Positions 10,336-21,949 are shown, counted from the stretch's first letter. The stretch is 64,000 nt of DNA from Zantedeschia hybrid cultivar (GCA_030544215.1 JARZZO010000009.1:48603129-48667128), one strand, 5' to 3'. A program made the numbers and translations. The notes: a model not told the origin generated them from the letters alone.

Positions 10336-11544
10336 CAAGCATACAACATCACATGAACCAGCCCTGACAACTATCACAGAAATCAGAAAAAATTGAATAA
10401 ACAGAAAAAGATTGTCTATATGATAAATAACCAAAAACAAAAAAGAAAAAAATTGACCAGAGCATAAACAACTCACAGCTAAACTAAAGGCCAAGAAAAA
10501 GGGAGGGTGATGGAAAATTATATGATATATGCTTTGTCAAGTGTTGTAGGGTGATCATGAAATAAAGTTGGCTTTGCTTATGGTTTTGGGAGATTTGGTG
10601 CAAAAGACAGGTTGATGATAAAATAAAACCTATTGTATATGTAAAGTGACCTAATTCGGATAGGCTTATCTTGGGTAAGTCTGATGCACGCAATAAACAA
10701 CTTCGGATGACAAGCTCTGCACAGGACGCACACAACTGCAACCAATCTACTTCATTTGTTTAAGGCGGGGTAAGGAGGAAATGTTAGGAATGGGTTGTCA
10801 CAAATTAGTTTGGAAAATGTCAGAGGCTTATCTTAGATTAGTTATATGGGTATCGGCCACAGATGCATCATCTAATTCAGGAGAAAAATTACATTTGAAA
10901 AGGGAAGACCTCCTCCTATAGCCGGCAAAAGTTGGGGAAAATGGGTAAAATGCTCTAACTGTAGGTTCTGGGCACGGCTGGGCTCCGCGTTGGAGGATGA
11001 CGAAGACACGGTCACCACGGGGGAAGGAAGATCGGCAGGAACACGGTGGCTGGAGAAGGATCCACAACGGGAAGCACCAGTGCCTGATGTTGGAAGAGCT
11101 CGTGTACGTTGCATCATTGCAGGCTTGGAAGGGGAGGGGAAATCCTCTCTTTAACAAGGCGAAACGACAGAGGAAAATGATGCGATGTTGATGCGCCCAC
11201 ACACTGCAAAATCTGGAGCTTCCACCGTTGGGAAGAGCTCACAGAGAGGGGGCTCGATGCCCTAGTTGTGCCTTGTTTGACCGAGTGAGAAGAAAGCGTT
11301 AGGAACGGGCTTCGTGATGTGCTTCCCCTACAGCAGGTAAGGATCGGACGGAGGGGAGGAGAACGAAGAAGGAAGCTTGGGAGTTGGGCGATGATGGCGG
11401 ACAGCTTGGCAGCTCCCGTGACCTGGTGGGAGCGTGGGGAGGACAAGGTCCTATTCCGCTTAAACTCGGGTATAGTAGCGCAGTACCTAGGTTAAGCAAC
11501 ACCCTGCAGCAAAGTAGGTTAAATGGTTTTAGGAGAATAAACGG
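10336..11544. other. Subterminal region at the right end of the PIF/Harbinger element
   Basis: From about 10,870 to 11,480 the DNA becomes GC-richer, with several overlapping frames on both strands (for example minus 11,114-11,446) but no recognised domain. Because all element genes read leftward, this end probably holds the promoter and untranslated exons. Confidence 0.4.
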
Positions 11545-11569
11545 GCCTATTCTGCAAACAAAGCAAGGC
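11545..11569. repeat. Right terminal inverted repeat of the PIF/Harbinger element
   Basis: It ends in CAAACAAAGCAAGGC, the inverted counterpart of the left end, and is followed by the TSD copy TAA at 11,570-11,572. Confidence 0.8.
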
Positions 11570-12500
11570 TAAGAGATTAATGTATAGAAGATAAAGATGA
11601 AGTGACTAATTGAAAGAGCATCAAATTCTTCGATTTGATCAAAGAAATTAATACTTGAGTATGGAATTCACACAAATTCATTAAAAGGATAATCGTATCC
11701 TACCTTGATAAATCCTCATATTATATTATAACAGTATGATATAAGGAGGAATAACACTTTATTGGATATTGTATTATATGTAATAAGATTTGTCTAATTC
11801 TAATATTTTTGTAAATATGAGTATGAACATTAGATGTCGATACTTTATATATGGTTTCAAATAAGTCAGTATATCCATATAAGATATGGAGATGCAATAA
11901 TTCATATGAGATGTGAATTATAAACTAACATGATTTTAAGAATGTTAAAGTCAAGTTATGTCATAATCTTTTGGAAAAGACATGATCCAAAGAAGTTGGA
12001 TCTAAAAGGACACAGCATAATGTGAATTTGTGATATGTCCAAAGAATTTAGACATTATTTTATTAGCCAGGTGATAATAAAATAATTATCGTACTGAAAA
12101 ATGTCTTCTAAGAAGAGGAATATGTCCTCAAAGAAGACAGTGGGAGCTAATAAACCTAGAAGATGTTCTAGACTCACAAATTAACACAAGATTATTAGAT
12201 AATCTTCGGATGTTTGGAACCGTTCATAACACACATTAGAGAGCATCATAGATTTTGAGATTCTCTCAATGGCTAGTCTGATATGTTTGACATATCAGAG
12301 ATAGCAGAATAAAAGGAGGTCAAAGATATGGATTATGATCTTAAATCTATGAGAGAGCTCTCTATCATCATTACAACTTTTAAATTGTCAAGAAGTTAAA
12401 GAGTTCTAAGCTATAGTCCATAACACTTATTAAGTTCAGAACTTGATAGTATTGCTTGAGGGTATTGTACCTCTCATAAGCAAATAAATCTTTAGAATGA
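11570..12500 (+). pseudogene. Ty1/copia integrase, C-terminal part, and integrase-RT linker
   Basis: The copia integrase resumes after the PIF insertion. Near 11,620-11,705 one frame reads ILRFDQ and, after a stop, YLSMEFTQ then KDNRILP, matching the LRSDRGGEYLS...F..YLKENGI segment of the integrase core. Further on, around 11,990-12,060, residues such as LDLKGH and CDMSKEFRHYF fit the 'DKCYFVGYPKETRGYYF' block that follows the core in Angela/Tork-type elements. Stops and frameshifts are frequent, and part of the core is missing or unrecognisable. Confidence 0.7.
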
Positions 12501-12529
12501 AGATTAGTACAAATGGACTACATAAAATT

Positions 12530-13045
12530 TATATGATAATCTAAATAAAATGGTCATAGTCAAAGTGTTGACTTGGATGAGTTTTCCTCAAAGGTTACCA
12601 AAATAAGTTTATTAGAATATTACTTGCCAATACTCCCTGTCATGATGATGAGATGGCGATTGAATATTAAAAACATTTCCTCAATGTGATTGAGGAAGAG
12701 GTGTATATGATACAACTTTAAAGCTTTTAGAATATCCAGGAAGCAAGTTGTGATTCAAAGATTATTTTTGAATCAAACTAAAGCTTCCCAAAGTTGTAAT
12801 AAGAGTTTTGACTTAATAGCCAAACACTCAGTGATCATTAAGAATGATCACGGATTGTGTGTATACAAGGAGGTCAGTGAGAGTACAGTCACATTAGTAA
12901 TGCTTTGTGATATTAACATCAAAGTCATTGAGAATGACATCTGGATGTTACTATCAGTAAAAGCATTATTATCCATGTTCTTCTTCATAATAGATTTAGA
13001 TGAAACATCATGCGTATTGAGAATACAAATCCATTAATATAGATC
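12530..13045 (+). pseudogene. Ty1/copia reverse transcriptase, decayed
   Basis: This is the RNA-directed DNA polymerase of the copia element. EEEVYMIQ near 12,690-12,715 is the conserved block after the first catalytic Asp region. The longest clean frame (12,750-13,037, 95 codons) reads CVYKEVSESTVTLVMLCDIN, where the YVDD active site has become LCDIN, then ENDIWMLLSVKALLS and DETSCVLRIQIH (normally GEASYILGIKI). The residues place it closest to the Angela/BARE or Tork lineages. Loss of YVDD and many stops show it is inactive. Confidence 0.82.
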
Positions 13046-13703
13046 GATGAGGATGTTACCTTAACCTGTATGTCAAAATGTTTGACATAAATTCCATAAT
13101 AAATCTCAACTATTGAGATATGAAATTTATTTCTTTAAGGAAAGGTTCCTTGAAGGATACAGGGAAACCTTGATAGAAGGAGTGAAATATATCACTAAGT
13201 ACTTGAGAAGTGCTAAGGATACACTCCTATATATGGAAAGGATAATTTGAAACCATGAGTCACATTGACTCAAATTTCAAATCAGGCATGGTCTTAACCT
13301 TCTAATATGAAAAGAATGGATTGGAAGGGTTCTAACCCAGAACTCGATATTAAGATGACGACATTAACAAGTGATACTGTTATTGAAACAATATAGATGA
13401 AAGAGTTCATCCTTGAACTAAATGTACTTCTGAAAGGTCTTCGATCTCGTCCCGTTGTTGTAGGACAATAGTGGGAGCGATCAATTTTGTAGTCGAACCA
13501 TGGTCTCATTAGAAGTTGTAGAACCTTTGAGGCTCTTTCACAAGTCCAGAGACAAAGAATCAAGAGGAAATAACGTAATGGAAATTATTCCATTTATGAA
13601 TGATTTAACAGATCCGGACCAAGCCTTAGTCACAAATTTGATGTGATGTGAACATCACTTAGATTTGATGGAGATCAAATGCGAAGGTGATAGGCTTAAG
13701 TTC
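13046..13703 (+). pseudogene. Ty1/copia RNase H and pol C-terminus, decayed
   Basis: ITKYLRSAKDTLLYME at about 13,192-13,240 matches the ILKYLRRTKDMFLVYG block before copia RNase H. Around 13,260-13,300 a degraded GYTDASF/SDKD region follows. EFILEL near 13,400 and DNSGS near 13,467 match 'FI.ELGVVP' and 'CDNSGAI'. The remaining sequence to the polypurine tract is the poorly preserved end of pol. All frames are interrupted. Confidence 0.72.
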
Positions 13704-13713
13704 AAGTGGGAGA
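13704..13713 (+). promoter_or_regulatory. Copia polypurine tract
   Basis: AAGTGGGAGA lies directly after the pol remnant. This purine tract, which primes plus-strand DNA synthesis, is characteristic of copia elements of this type and marks the start of the 3' LTR. Confidence 0.8.
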
Positions 13714-15317
13714 TTTATAGATATAGGTGGCCTCCAAGCCAATCACGAGGCACCTATTTCAATCTGGTTCAATAATAAATGACATATATAATTCATTATA
13801 TAGATTGGCGGGTTTATTATTGCGCATAATGAAGTCTATGAATGTGTGCAACGGTCATCGGATTATGATGAGATCATAATAATGAGACCGATGACCTATA
13901 AACACATTCTTAATTGTTCTTAGTCGTAGGATGTTTGAAGAGGACATCAAACATCTGGTAAGACTAGTATACGGTTATTTCAGCTCATATGATGAGGGTG
14001 ACTAATCTCGTAGTCACACGTGTGGAGACACAATGGTGAACCTGTAGGTGCTCATTGGGGAATGAGTTCACTGAACTGATCCGACATGAATCGCCGAATG
14101 ATAATTTACTTGACTGTCAATCGGCTTGATTTATGGTCACAGTGGCGTAGTTGGTCCTTGGACTTGAGACACCAAAGACACCTTGTCAGTGGACTTATGG
14201 GCTTTGACCTTGGCTTACGAATCCCTATTCATGGGATTTCCATTAGTCAAGAATTGGGTCCAACGGAAGACCTTCGAAGGTGATTGTGTGTTCAATAAGG
14301 ATCTTTCGCTCTCAAGTAACTTGAGAGAGAATGCTTTAGAATAGATCCGCATGAGTCTCTGGCTAGAGCAGACACAATATCAGAAAAGGTGTTTTCGGAT
14401 ATTGTACAACGGAGCTTGATTCAAGTGAGTTGACCATCTAGGATTTGACAATTGACCATACCTTAGGTTAACTCGAGAGCATTGTGCGAACGATGGATTA
14501 TAGCCACGCAGTAACTGTGGACGGACAGGTTCCATGAGTGGGTTGCTGAACCCCATTACCTTCCGGGATCATGCATTATTGTTTGGCACCCAATTTGGTC
14601 GGAAGTCTGACCGAATTTTATATAAGATGTTAATTTATTAAGTAATTAATTAATATCTAGATATTAATTAATCACAATAAGTCAATAACTAGTTATTGGA
14701 CTTAACGGGCTGAAAATCGAACTGGTTAATGGGCCTAGAGGGTCACACGCAAATATATTTTAAATCGGTGGTACTTAAATGGGATTTATATTAACTCTTA
14801 AATGGGATTTATATTAACTTGGGGACTTTTGTGAAAAGTCACACCGACTTAATATATATATGCGCTGTTGAGAAACCCTAGGCTAAGCTCTAGGAGTTCT
14901 GAAGGTGGTCGTCCCCCTCTCTCTCTCCTCCTCCTCTGGGCTCCCCGTTCGAGGTGGCGGGAGACTTCCCATCTCCGCCACGTGCGATTCCCGAAAATTG
15001 GGAATTCCCGTCCGCAGGTTTTCGGATGACATTGCGGTGACAGATCTTCAGCGAGCGAGCTGATCTAGACGAGGGATCGAAGATGAACCACTGCGGAGGA
15101 TCGCGTGGATACTGCTAGTGGCCGGACGCTTGTACGGCTCGCGGCATTACCTCGACAGAAGCGAAACGGTCGCAGATTCGAATCCGCACACGGTGATGTG
15201 ATCACACGACCCGGGTTTTCGGTTTTAGTTTTTGTTCCAAATCGGATCTGCGGGCATCGGGCGGGATTTTTCATGTTGCTTCCGCTGCGTTCGTCGCTCC
15301 CCGCCCGGATCCCAACA
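13714..15317 (+). mobile_element. Ty1/copia 3' LTR
   Basis: About 1.6 kb runs from the polypurine tract to a terminal CCCAACA. The expected TGTTGG start is degraded. A TATA-like TATATAAG lies near 14,620. The R-U5 part (about 14,870-15,317) has the pyrimidine tract and GC-rich leader typical of these LTRs. A perfect AT-rich palindrome sits at about 14,645-14,672. The U5 block at about 15,090-15,205 recurs, diverged, at 25,530-25,655. The element was inserted in the Tat-like gypsy remnant, so GAAGC (15,318-15,322) would be its right TSD copy; the left copy is not in view. Confidence 0.75.
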
Positions 15318-16022
15318 GAAGCTACCTTAATTCCTAAGCTACTATGTACAAGACTCTGAGCGCGAGTCAGATTTGTCACTGAAGGGACAAGGTTGGGTCC
15401 TTGAGATAGAGACCCGGTGATGGTGTAATTGCCCCAGCACGTGGGCTTCTTAATAGTGACTTCACATCCTCCGCTTTGGGAGTGGAACTTTTTTTTGGTA
15501 GTCGTAGGCTTCAAGCATGAAACACTCAGGGGAATGGGCTACGACCGATGATGGAAGCATAGGAAGGGAAGGTGGGTGGAATAGAAAGGGAATGAATGCG
15601 GCAGTTGCCGGTTCATCCCTTGCCAAGAATACCCCTATATGTAAGGTGTTTGGTTCATGAAACAATAACCATGTACCAAAGTCTTCCTCATCCTCTTTTT
15701 TAGTCTCCTTGCTCTCTTTTTTCATCTCATCTTTAAGGTGGTCCACCCTGAGTAACTCCTGATTTTTCTTTACAAAATGATCCAGAAGTGTCCATTTCTT
15801 GGACCCCTCAGTTGGCCTGGTTGGTAGGTAACCTAGTCTGAATCCCCCAATGGTCGTATTTTCCAAAATAGGTTTATGGATTCCTTGTTCTTCCTTGCCT
15901 AGGCCGGATCCCAAACTATATCCCATTCTGTCTATAAGCTGCCAACCTATGTTAGGCCGGTGCTTGGGATGAGAATCGACCGATGAAAGAATGGGCTCTT
16001 TCCCTTCTCTAGAAGTGATCAT
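15318..16022 (-). pseudogene. Tat-like gypsy: G-patch region downstream of protease, truncated
   Basis: The minus-strand frame 16,022-15,462 (186 codons) includes LIDRMGYSLGSGLGKEEQGI, a G-patch motif found after the protease in Tat/Ogre-type Ty3/gypsy polyproteins. It is followed by acidic, Lys-rich sequence, and by PECFMLEAYDYQ near its end. The gene should continue into reverse transcriptase, but it is cut at 15,317/15,318 by the copia 3' LTR. The simplest reading is that the copia element inserted into this older gypsy element, with the rest of pol beyond the left edge of the window. Confidence 0.7.
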
Positions 16023-16031
16023 GGATGGAAT

Positions 16032-16493
16032 TTATTCAGCTGATACTGAGTCTAAAGACTCAACATAGGGGATACTCTTGACCTTGGCAATCTTCCCATT
16101 ATATGGGAACTTATAGCACTGATGATTAGTAGAAGGCACTCCTAGGGTTTGGTCCATCCATGCTCTTCCCAAAATGGCGTTGTATATGGGCTTGACATAA
16201 AGGATGTAGAACTTAAAGATCATGGCCGTCGGGCCAATTTCAAGCTGAAGGAAAATTTTACCATCAGCTGGCCTTTGAGAGTTGTCATAAGCCGAGACCA
16301 TCATGGAGGTAAACTTAATCTTTTCTGGATCAATTCCTATCTTTTTGAAGGTTGTGAGTGGACAAACATTGATTGAAGCGCTGGTATCCAGTAGGATGGA
16401 GTCCACTGAGTAACCATTGAATGTAGCAATTAGGCACAAAGGAAGAGACCGACATTCCAGGGGAGCTAAATCCTTATCTGAGAAGGATATCAT
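16032..16493 (-). pseudogene. Tat-like gypsy aspartic protease
   Basis: This frame of 153 codons is a retropepsin-like protease that matures the gag-pol polyprotein. It has NGYSVDSILLDTSASINVCP, with the active-site triad at residues 36-38 as DTS rather than DTG/DSG. Then come IGIDPEKI, YDNSQRPADGKIFLQLEIGP and YNAILGRAWMDQTLGVPST, the flap and ILGR blocks typical of Tat/Ogre elements. It lies between the gag zinc-finger region and the G-patch. A stop at 16,032 separates it from the G-patch frame. The family match is strong; activity is doubtful. Confidence 0.82.
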
Positions 16494-17731
16494 AAGTGTC
16501 TGGGTGACTGAGAGAATGACATTTGTGACTCCACTGGTAGGAAGATCTTCATTAACTGTGATTTGCTGGAGTATTTGAACAGTGTTTCCCTATGTGTAGG
16601 AGATCTCCTAATCAATTCAAGAACCGAAATCTTGGCAGGGGTTTTCCCTAGATGTTGTAGGATGTCATACTCAGATTGAGTAGTTCATCCAAACATATTC
16701 GAATTCTCTTGGGAGTCTAAAGTTGACTTGTTGGGGAATAATGTGGTTCCTCAGTGTAACACCTATCGGACTTGTGTCTATTACTCAAGGTGATTTTATG
16801 AGGTTGAATTAGGTAGACGGACTTGGCTTTAGTGTTGGACACAGGATGGATAAAGGAGGTTTCCTGATTGAGATTGAGGGGACTTGGACCAGAGTGATTG
16901 GGTTGATGACTGTTGGTTGCTCCCTAGGTCGGATTAGGACCAAAAGTTTGTCATGAAGAATCGCGGAGACTTTCGGTATGGGCTTCCTAGCCTCAACCAC
17001 CTGAGTGGGGACTTGGTGTTGCATCCCGAACTCTTCATATTCCCAATATTGCTCTCTGCGAATAACTCTTGGTTCCAAATTTCTAACTAGGGTGTTGACT
17101 TCCCCTTGGGAGCTGGATGGATCTTGGGCTGCCTGATGAGAAGGTAGAGGGTCTTTTAGACTTCCCAGCTCTTTCTTGGCCCTTAAGGTTTTGATGGCTT
17201 TTTTCATATCTTCCCAATTGATCCTGCCCTCCTCGTTCAGGTCATATACACTCAGTCTCTGAAGGTGAAGCAATTGTGGATTGTGTGCCCTGAAATCCTG
17301 TGATATGAACAGTACCTAAATGTGCCAGTACTGCAAGGAGCACCTTCACGCTACAGTGGGAGCTGAATAGCAGTGCAGGCCAACAAGGCATAGAAAATAT
17401 CTGCTAGAGATTATGGCAAAGGTGGGTATTGAACCCGTTTGGGCATAGGGCGACTGTAATTAGTCGTTGGAGGGACTGCTCTGTACTGCTTCTGATTAGG
17501 TTGGTTGTTTGACCTGGGCTGAGAGTTGGGTAACCTAGAAGGTGGTGCCAACATGCTTACTTGCTCATTGACAGGGACTCCTTCTGTGGTAAGAGTTTGT
17601 ATGGTCTTCTTGTTCCTGTTCTGATTCTCAAACAAGGGTAGAAAAGTGGAATCTCGAATCTAAGATTAGACCACCCGAACTCGGTTATAAAGTTGTGCGA
17701 AGGTTTGAAGTTCATTGAGTATGAGGATGGC
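16494..17731 (-). pseudogene. Tat-like gypsy gag C-terminus with zinc-knuckle-like motif, and spacer
   Basis: Reading leftward, a Pro/Gln/Asn-rich stretch (17,635-17,411, with QPRSNNQPNQKQYR) is followed near 17,340-17,265 by YCSYHRISGHTIHNCFTFRD. This is the Tat-type C..YH...GH....C finger that binds the RNA genome. The next frame (17,273-16,809) reads INWEDMKKAIKTLRAKKELG, usual after this finger, then Pro-rich spacer. Several stops and frame changes interrupt it. Confidence 0.7.
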
Positions 17732-18714
17732 TCAAAGCTGTTGGGTAGCATTGTTGACCAATATGGTGACTGCCTGAGCTTCGAGGATTGCAACTTCTGC
17801 CCTAGAGGTCATGGACCTCCACCTATTAACGAAGTGTGTGAAGTCCTCCTCGGGCTTCATCTTTTCTATCACGAGGTCAAATAAGGTGGGAGGCAAGGCA
17901 GTCATATGGTTGAAGTGAGTGATGAATCTATTAGAGACTATATCAAAGTTGATTAGGTCTATAGCGGGCAAGGAGGAGAACCACCTCAAGGCCTCTCCTT
18001 CTAGAGATTTCTGGAACAAATGGACGAGAAGAACTCTATCGTAGAGCCATTGATGGGAGTCCATGAGGAAGCCTGACAAGTGGTGATGAGGATCAGATGT
18101 GCCATGAAATTTCCGATACTTGGGAACTTTGAATCTCGACGGAAAATAGGTTGCAGGAAGCTTGCAGTATTTTGAGAGAGAGTGAGGTGGCCTTAAGGTA
18201 AGGTTCTCAGCCATGAGTTTGCGCACATAGGTCTCAACCTCACTTTTGTAGATGAATTCCTTTTGTTTGGGAGGTATGATCTGGGTGGGTAAATTAGCTG
18301 TGATGGGTGGAGCAACTGGAATTAAAGTTGATTGGTTGACATGGGTCTGGATCCTGTTAGAAGATCCCTATAACTGATTTTCTAAGGAGTGGTCTCCTGG
18401 GTTTTGTCGTGAGAGACCAACTAAATGAGTTGGTTGGGGGTGTACCATGATAACATGGCAATTAGTTGCGGGTCTTCCCTCGGGTTTTGAAAGGTTCTAC
18501 TTGAAATCATGGGGTCATCTTCTCCTTGTAAGGAAGAAGATTCGTCTGAACACCTTTTCCCGAGCTCCTCTCTAACTGTCTGGAGCATGCCCACAAATAT
18601 TTGTTGTGGGTCTTCTTCAATCTCAAACAGGGGGTTGTGTGTAACGTTGTCGCCAAATTCGTCCATATCATCATACACATAATTAAAATACACACGGTTC
18701 AGTATGAAACACAA
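17732..18714 (-). pseudogene. Tat-like gypsy gag capsid region
   Basis: This encoded the capsid part of gag. The 18,714-18,421 frame is the acidic N-terminal part. The 18,226-17,732 frame (164 codons) holds the retrotransposon gag domain: FPSRFKVPKYRKFHGTSDP, then LVHLFQKSLEGEALRWFSSL, then SNRFITHFNHM and EDFTHFVNRWRSM, the classic order of the Retrotrans_gag fold. A stop after NNATQQL ends the frame before the finger region. Upstream leader and LTR are not clearly identified. Confidence 0.8.
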
Positions 18715-19250
18715 ATCCTTGTGATTTTTAAGTCCTACTTTGGAATTAACTATGTATTATGGATACGTTGGTTTCTAGCAAATCATGTTCAGCCCTTAAC
18801 GTCCCTGTTTTCTCAAAAGATTGTTTCACTAGAGTTTGATTAGGCATCTAAATTTTGAAACAATTCACTCAGTAACGCCTTTCGAGAGGCAAGATTCTCA
18901 CAAAGTCTCAGGATCCTATTAAGTGGATAAGGTACAACCTGCTCGGTGGCCAAGTGGGAATCTCTGGCTCATGGAGACTCAAGGAGGTTCCTATCAGAGT
19001 AAGACTAGTCGCACCCGAGTGGGAATCCTAAGGTGGAGAGTCAGACACTATGAGAGGGGGTAATGATCAGAGTAATGCCGGTTCTTCCTTAAAACCACCA
19101 CACAAAACACCTTGAAATTATTGTGTAAATTAATAGACAATAGAACCCAATAGTAAACCCATGCAAAACATTAAGGAATTAACAAACATAGTGGAACAGA
19201 GCAACAAGACTAAGAGTCATTCGCACACATAGAAGGTGACAAACTTGTCC
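18715..19250. other. Non-coding leader upstream of the Tat-like gag
   Basis: On the minus strand this is the region just before gag, so it is probably the untranslated leader. I looked for the usual gypsy primer-binding sites and found no convincing match. No coding signal is seen. Confidence 0.35.
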
Positions 19251-19474
19251 GTCGTCTGGGGATCTGGGCGGCGGGGCAACCTACCCGTCCTAGGAGTGTG
19301 GATGGCTTGACCAACTGTCGTCCTAGGATCTGGACGATAGTGAGGATGGTTGTCCGGGGGGTTGGACGGCAGCAGAAGCAGTCGTCCAGGGGTTTGGACG
19401 GTAGCACAAGCCGCCGTCCAGGAGCCTAGGTGGCAGTTGTATCGCTGTCTAGGTGACAAGTCCGCCGTCTAGTG
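19251..19474. repeat. Minisatellite of 31-33 bp, seven units
   Basis: Degenerate units with the form GYCGTCC-AGG-N-TGGACGG-AGC start at 19,251, 19,284, 19,317, 19,349, 19,381, 19,413 and 19,444, with a partial unit at 19,464. Each unit has a weak internal dyad (CGTCC...GGACG). The array lies in the upstream region of the Tat-like gypsy remnant and may be part of its leader. Confidence 0.85.
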
Positions 19475-20800
19475 ATAAAATTGAAAAAAAAATGAAACTC
19501 GCAGGGACTCTTACCTCCTTACCTTTCGTTGCTGCGCGTGCGGCGAGTACACAGATGGTCCCACCATGATCGTGAGAGAGTTGTGGATGCCTGGAGGGTG
19601 GCCTTCTCTTCCCACTCGGCCTTCCTACCCGGTTATGTGCACAACAGGGCGAGGTAGTGAGGAATTAAAGTGTGATCGCCAGGAGCATTACCTTGGGTTC
19701 CTGTACTCCGAAGGATGAAAGGGTTGATCGCGTCGTGTTGAACCGGGGGATGATGGATTCTTCTTCTCTACCTCCAGTCGGCTGGAGGGAGAGAACTTGG
19801 TTACCTGTGTGCGAAATAATAGTAAGAGTCCCTGAGAAGAAAAGACAAGCAAACAAGAAAAACAAAAACCCAATTAGAACTGTGAGGTGTAGGGTCTAAT
19901 CATACATGCTTTAAGTAAAATAGAAATTGGAATGGGATGCACCGGATTGGTGTTTGGAGAGAGAAGGTAACTATAGATTATGGCCATCCACCTCCCGTTT
20001 TTTTAAAAGGAATCTCTGCTGTGAAGGATGTTAGGCCATTCTAAGATGCATGCATTAGATGAAGTGCTTGTGTGTGACAATGGTAAAAGAAAAGGTGGAT
20101 GTGCTATGGTCAAAAAGGTAAGGAGGAGAGAAAAGGTTTGATGGGTGAATAGAAAATGAGGTAAAAGTAAAAGAAGATAAAGTTAGAGAAACAAGCTCAT
20201 TGGGAATGCAGAAGAGTCTTCCTTGTCTTCTCTGATTCGCCAACTTCCAGCCTCTGTCCGCCAAAACTTTCCCCAGACTGGAATCTTAAACCTCTCCAAC
20301 CTTCAACCCAGCAAGCCATCCAGCAAGCAACCAAGCCAGCAACCCCGCAAACAACCCCCTCTCCAGGAGGAGTTGGAGAGTTTAAATAGGAGGGAAGAAA
20401 ATAAGGGAAATCAAGAGTCTAAATCCCCGTTAATCCTTAAGAGCGAATAGGAAATAGTCAAGGACAAGGGATCGTGGCTGTGGTAGTCACCGGAGTGTGG
20501 AGTGGTCGGATTAGTAAGAGGTGAGGGTCGTAACTAGAGGAGAACGTGAGAGGACGGCAAATAATTTTGTCTTCCGCTTTTCTGAAAGGCAGCAAAGTCC
20601 GCCTTCCACAGGAGGTTGAAGGCGAAAGGCAGCAAAGTCTGGCTTCCACAAAAGGTGGCAGGGGGGTTTAGTTAATGGACTTAGTTATTTAATGGGCTAA
20701 ATTAGGTGGGGAAAATGTGACGAATTGTGGTGGTGATACGGATTTTATGACTAAAAAGGTGTCAAAATCGGGTGTTTATAATGGCACAATCAGATAAGAG
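19475..20800. other. Non-coding region, possibly the Tat-like gypsy LTR
   Basis: The region contains purine/pyrimidine-biased tracts and a C-rich stretch near 20,230-20,380, but no recognised protein. By position it could be the 5' LTR of the minus-strand gypsy element; a TGTG...-like start on the minus strand would fall near 20,790. No matching second LTR is in view, so this is unproven. Confidence 0.25.
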
Positions 20801-21540
20801 AGATCAAATGACGACAAAATATGAATATTGATCTAAAATATAAAATATCAAAATGTTACATATAAATATAAGTTAAAATATATATTTTTACATATAAAAT
20901 AATCACTTAAAGAATCATCATGATCATATATATAAAAAATCAGAAAAAAATTGATGCCAACAAATTACTCGAAACGTAAGTTTTAAGAATTTTCAACCCT
21001 AAAAGATCCAAACATGTACTAGAAGATCCAGATTCCAAACCTAGTTGTTGTGCTTTTCGTCTTTAATTTAAGAGTTGCAGCGATCCTGCCTGGAGTTTTC
21101 CTCTTTGTAGGTCGGAGAACTCTCCGGGGGTGGTCCGACATTTTTTCAGCTTGATTTCTTAATCTTCTGCCGTGACAATCAGTGTTCTCTCGTCCCTCCC
21201 ACTTCTCGTTTCGCAACCTCAACACAAAGTATGTATCCATGTTAACCTTTTAGTATCGTACCGCTAATTAGAAAAAAAAAAAAAAAACTACTTGATGTGA
21301 CTGTCTAAATTAATCGAATTCACTATAATTTACTTTTCTTTTATGTTGGGCATGAAAACTCCGGCTGCAATTCAACTCTCCAGCTGCCTGTGAAATCAGG
21401 TACCAGCTGCAGCTCGTGATCCCATAACTCGAAGGGGTCCATATCTACATGTGCGACCAAATTAACCTAGGCAGATGAGGACGGGTTCAGATCTAAACCG
21501 GGGCAGACCCGACCGTGTAATGTGCCGGCCCGTGCCCTCT
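20801..21540. other. AT-rich non-coding DNA
   Basis: There is no coding signal. A poly-A run lies at about 21,272-21,287. Confidence 0.4.
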
Positions 21541-21645
21541 GCGGCGGGTCCACTTTGCTGTGGCGCCCACAACAGCGATGCCAAGCCCTCACGGCGGGTC
21601 CACTTTGCTATGACGCCTACAACGGCGATGCCAATTGCCAAGTCA
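21541..21645. repeat. Two-copy tandem repeat of 52 bp
   Basis: CGGCGGGTCCACTTTGCT at about 21,542 is repeated at about 21,594. Both copies continue through GACGCC/GGCGCC-CACAAC-GCGATGCCAA, differing mainly by transitions. The function is unknown. Confidence 0.75.
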
Positions 21646-21949
21646 CCACGCCCCACGGCGCACGTCGAGCAGCTTCGGAGGAGGTTAAAATAGGTGGTCT
21701 AGCCATACATAATAAACAAAAAAATGTGGGTTTAGTGTAGGATTTTGCTCGGTTATTGAATAGTGTAATTAAAATAGTTGGTCATTAATGTTAAATTATT
21801 GAATCGTCTAATTCAAATCCTTGAAGCCAAGAGCTAAAAAGTAAATGTCATGTTATGTTTCAATTGTTTTTTTTTTTAATCTTCATCTAATATATAACAC
21901 TCTTAGCCATGTTCAAAAGATAAATTTTCCAGTAGAAGGCACAATCCCC

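Larger units (their letters stand above)
3795..11569 (-). mobile_element. PIF/Harbinger DNA transposon, near full length
   Basis: A 7,775 bp element is inserted in the copia integrase gene. Its ends are 11 bp inverted repeats that differ only by transitions (GTTTCACTTTG on the left, GCCTTGCTTTG on the reverse of the right), both followed by TTTG and a shared CAGAATA block. The TSD is TAA on both sides. All recognisable genes are on the minus strand: a Myb/SANT-like protein (7,462-8,591), a small RNase H1-N/viroplasmin-like protein (6,872-7,233) and the DDE transposase (5,488-6,774). Long non-coding flanks contain tandem repeats. All three genes carry disabling mutations, so this copy is probably dead, but it could have been the source of MITEs such as that at 40,494-41,008. 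Confidence 0.88.

Noticed and set aside
13714..15317. 5' LTR of the copia element sought in 1-2,300
   Set aside because: No segment there aligns with the 3' LTR. The 5' LTR is either beyond the left edge or destroyed.
19251..19474. CRISPR-like array
   Set aside because: Units are adjacent and degenerate with no unique spacers. It is a minisatellite in a plant genome.
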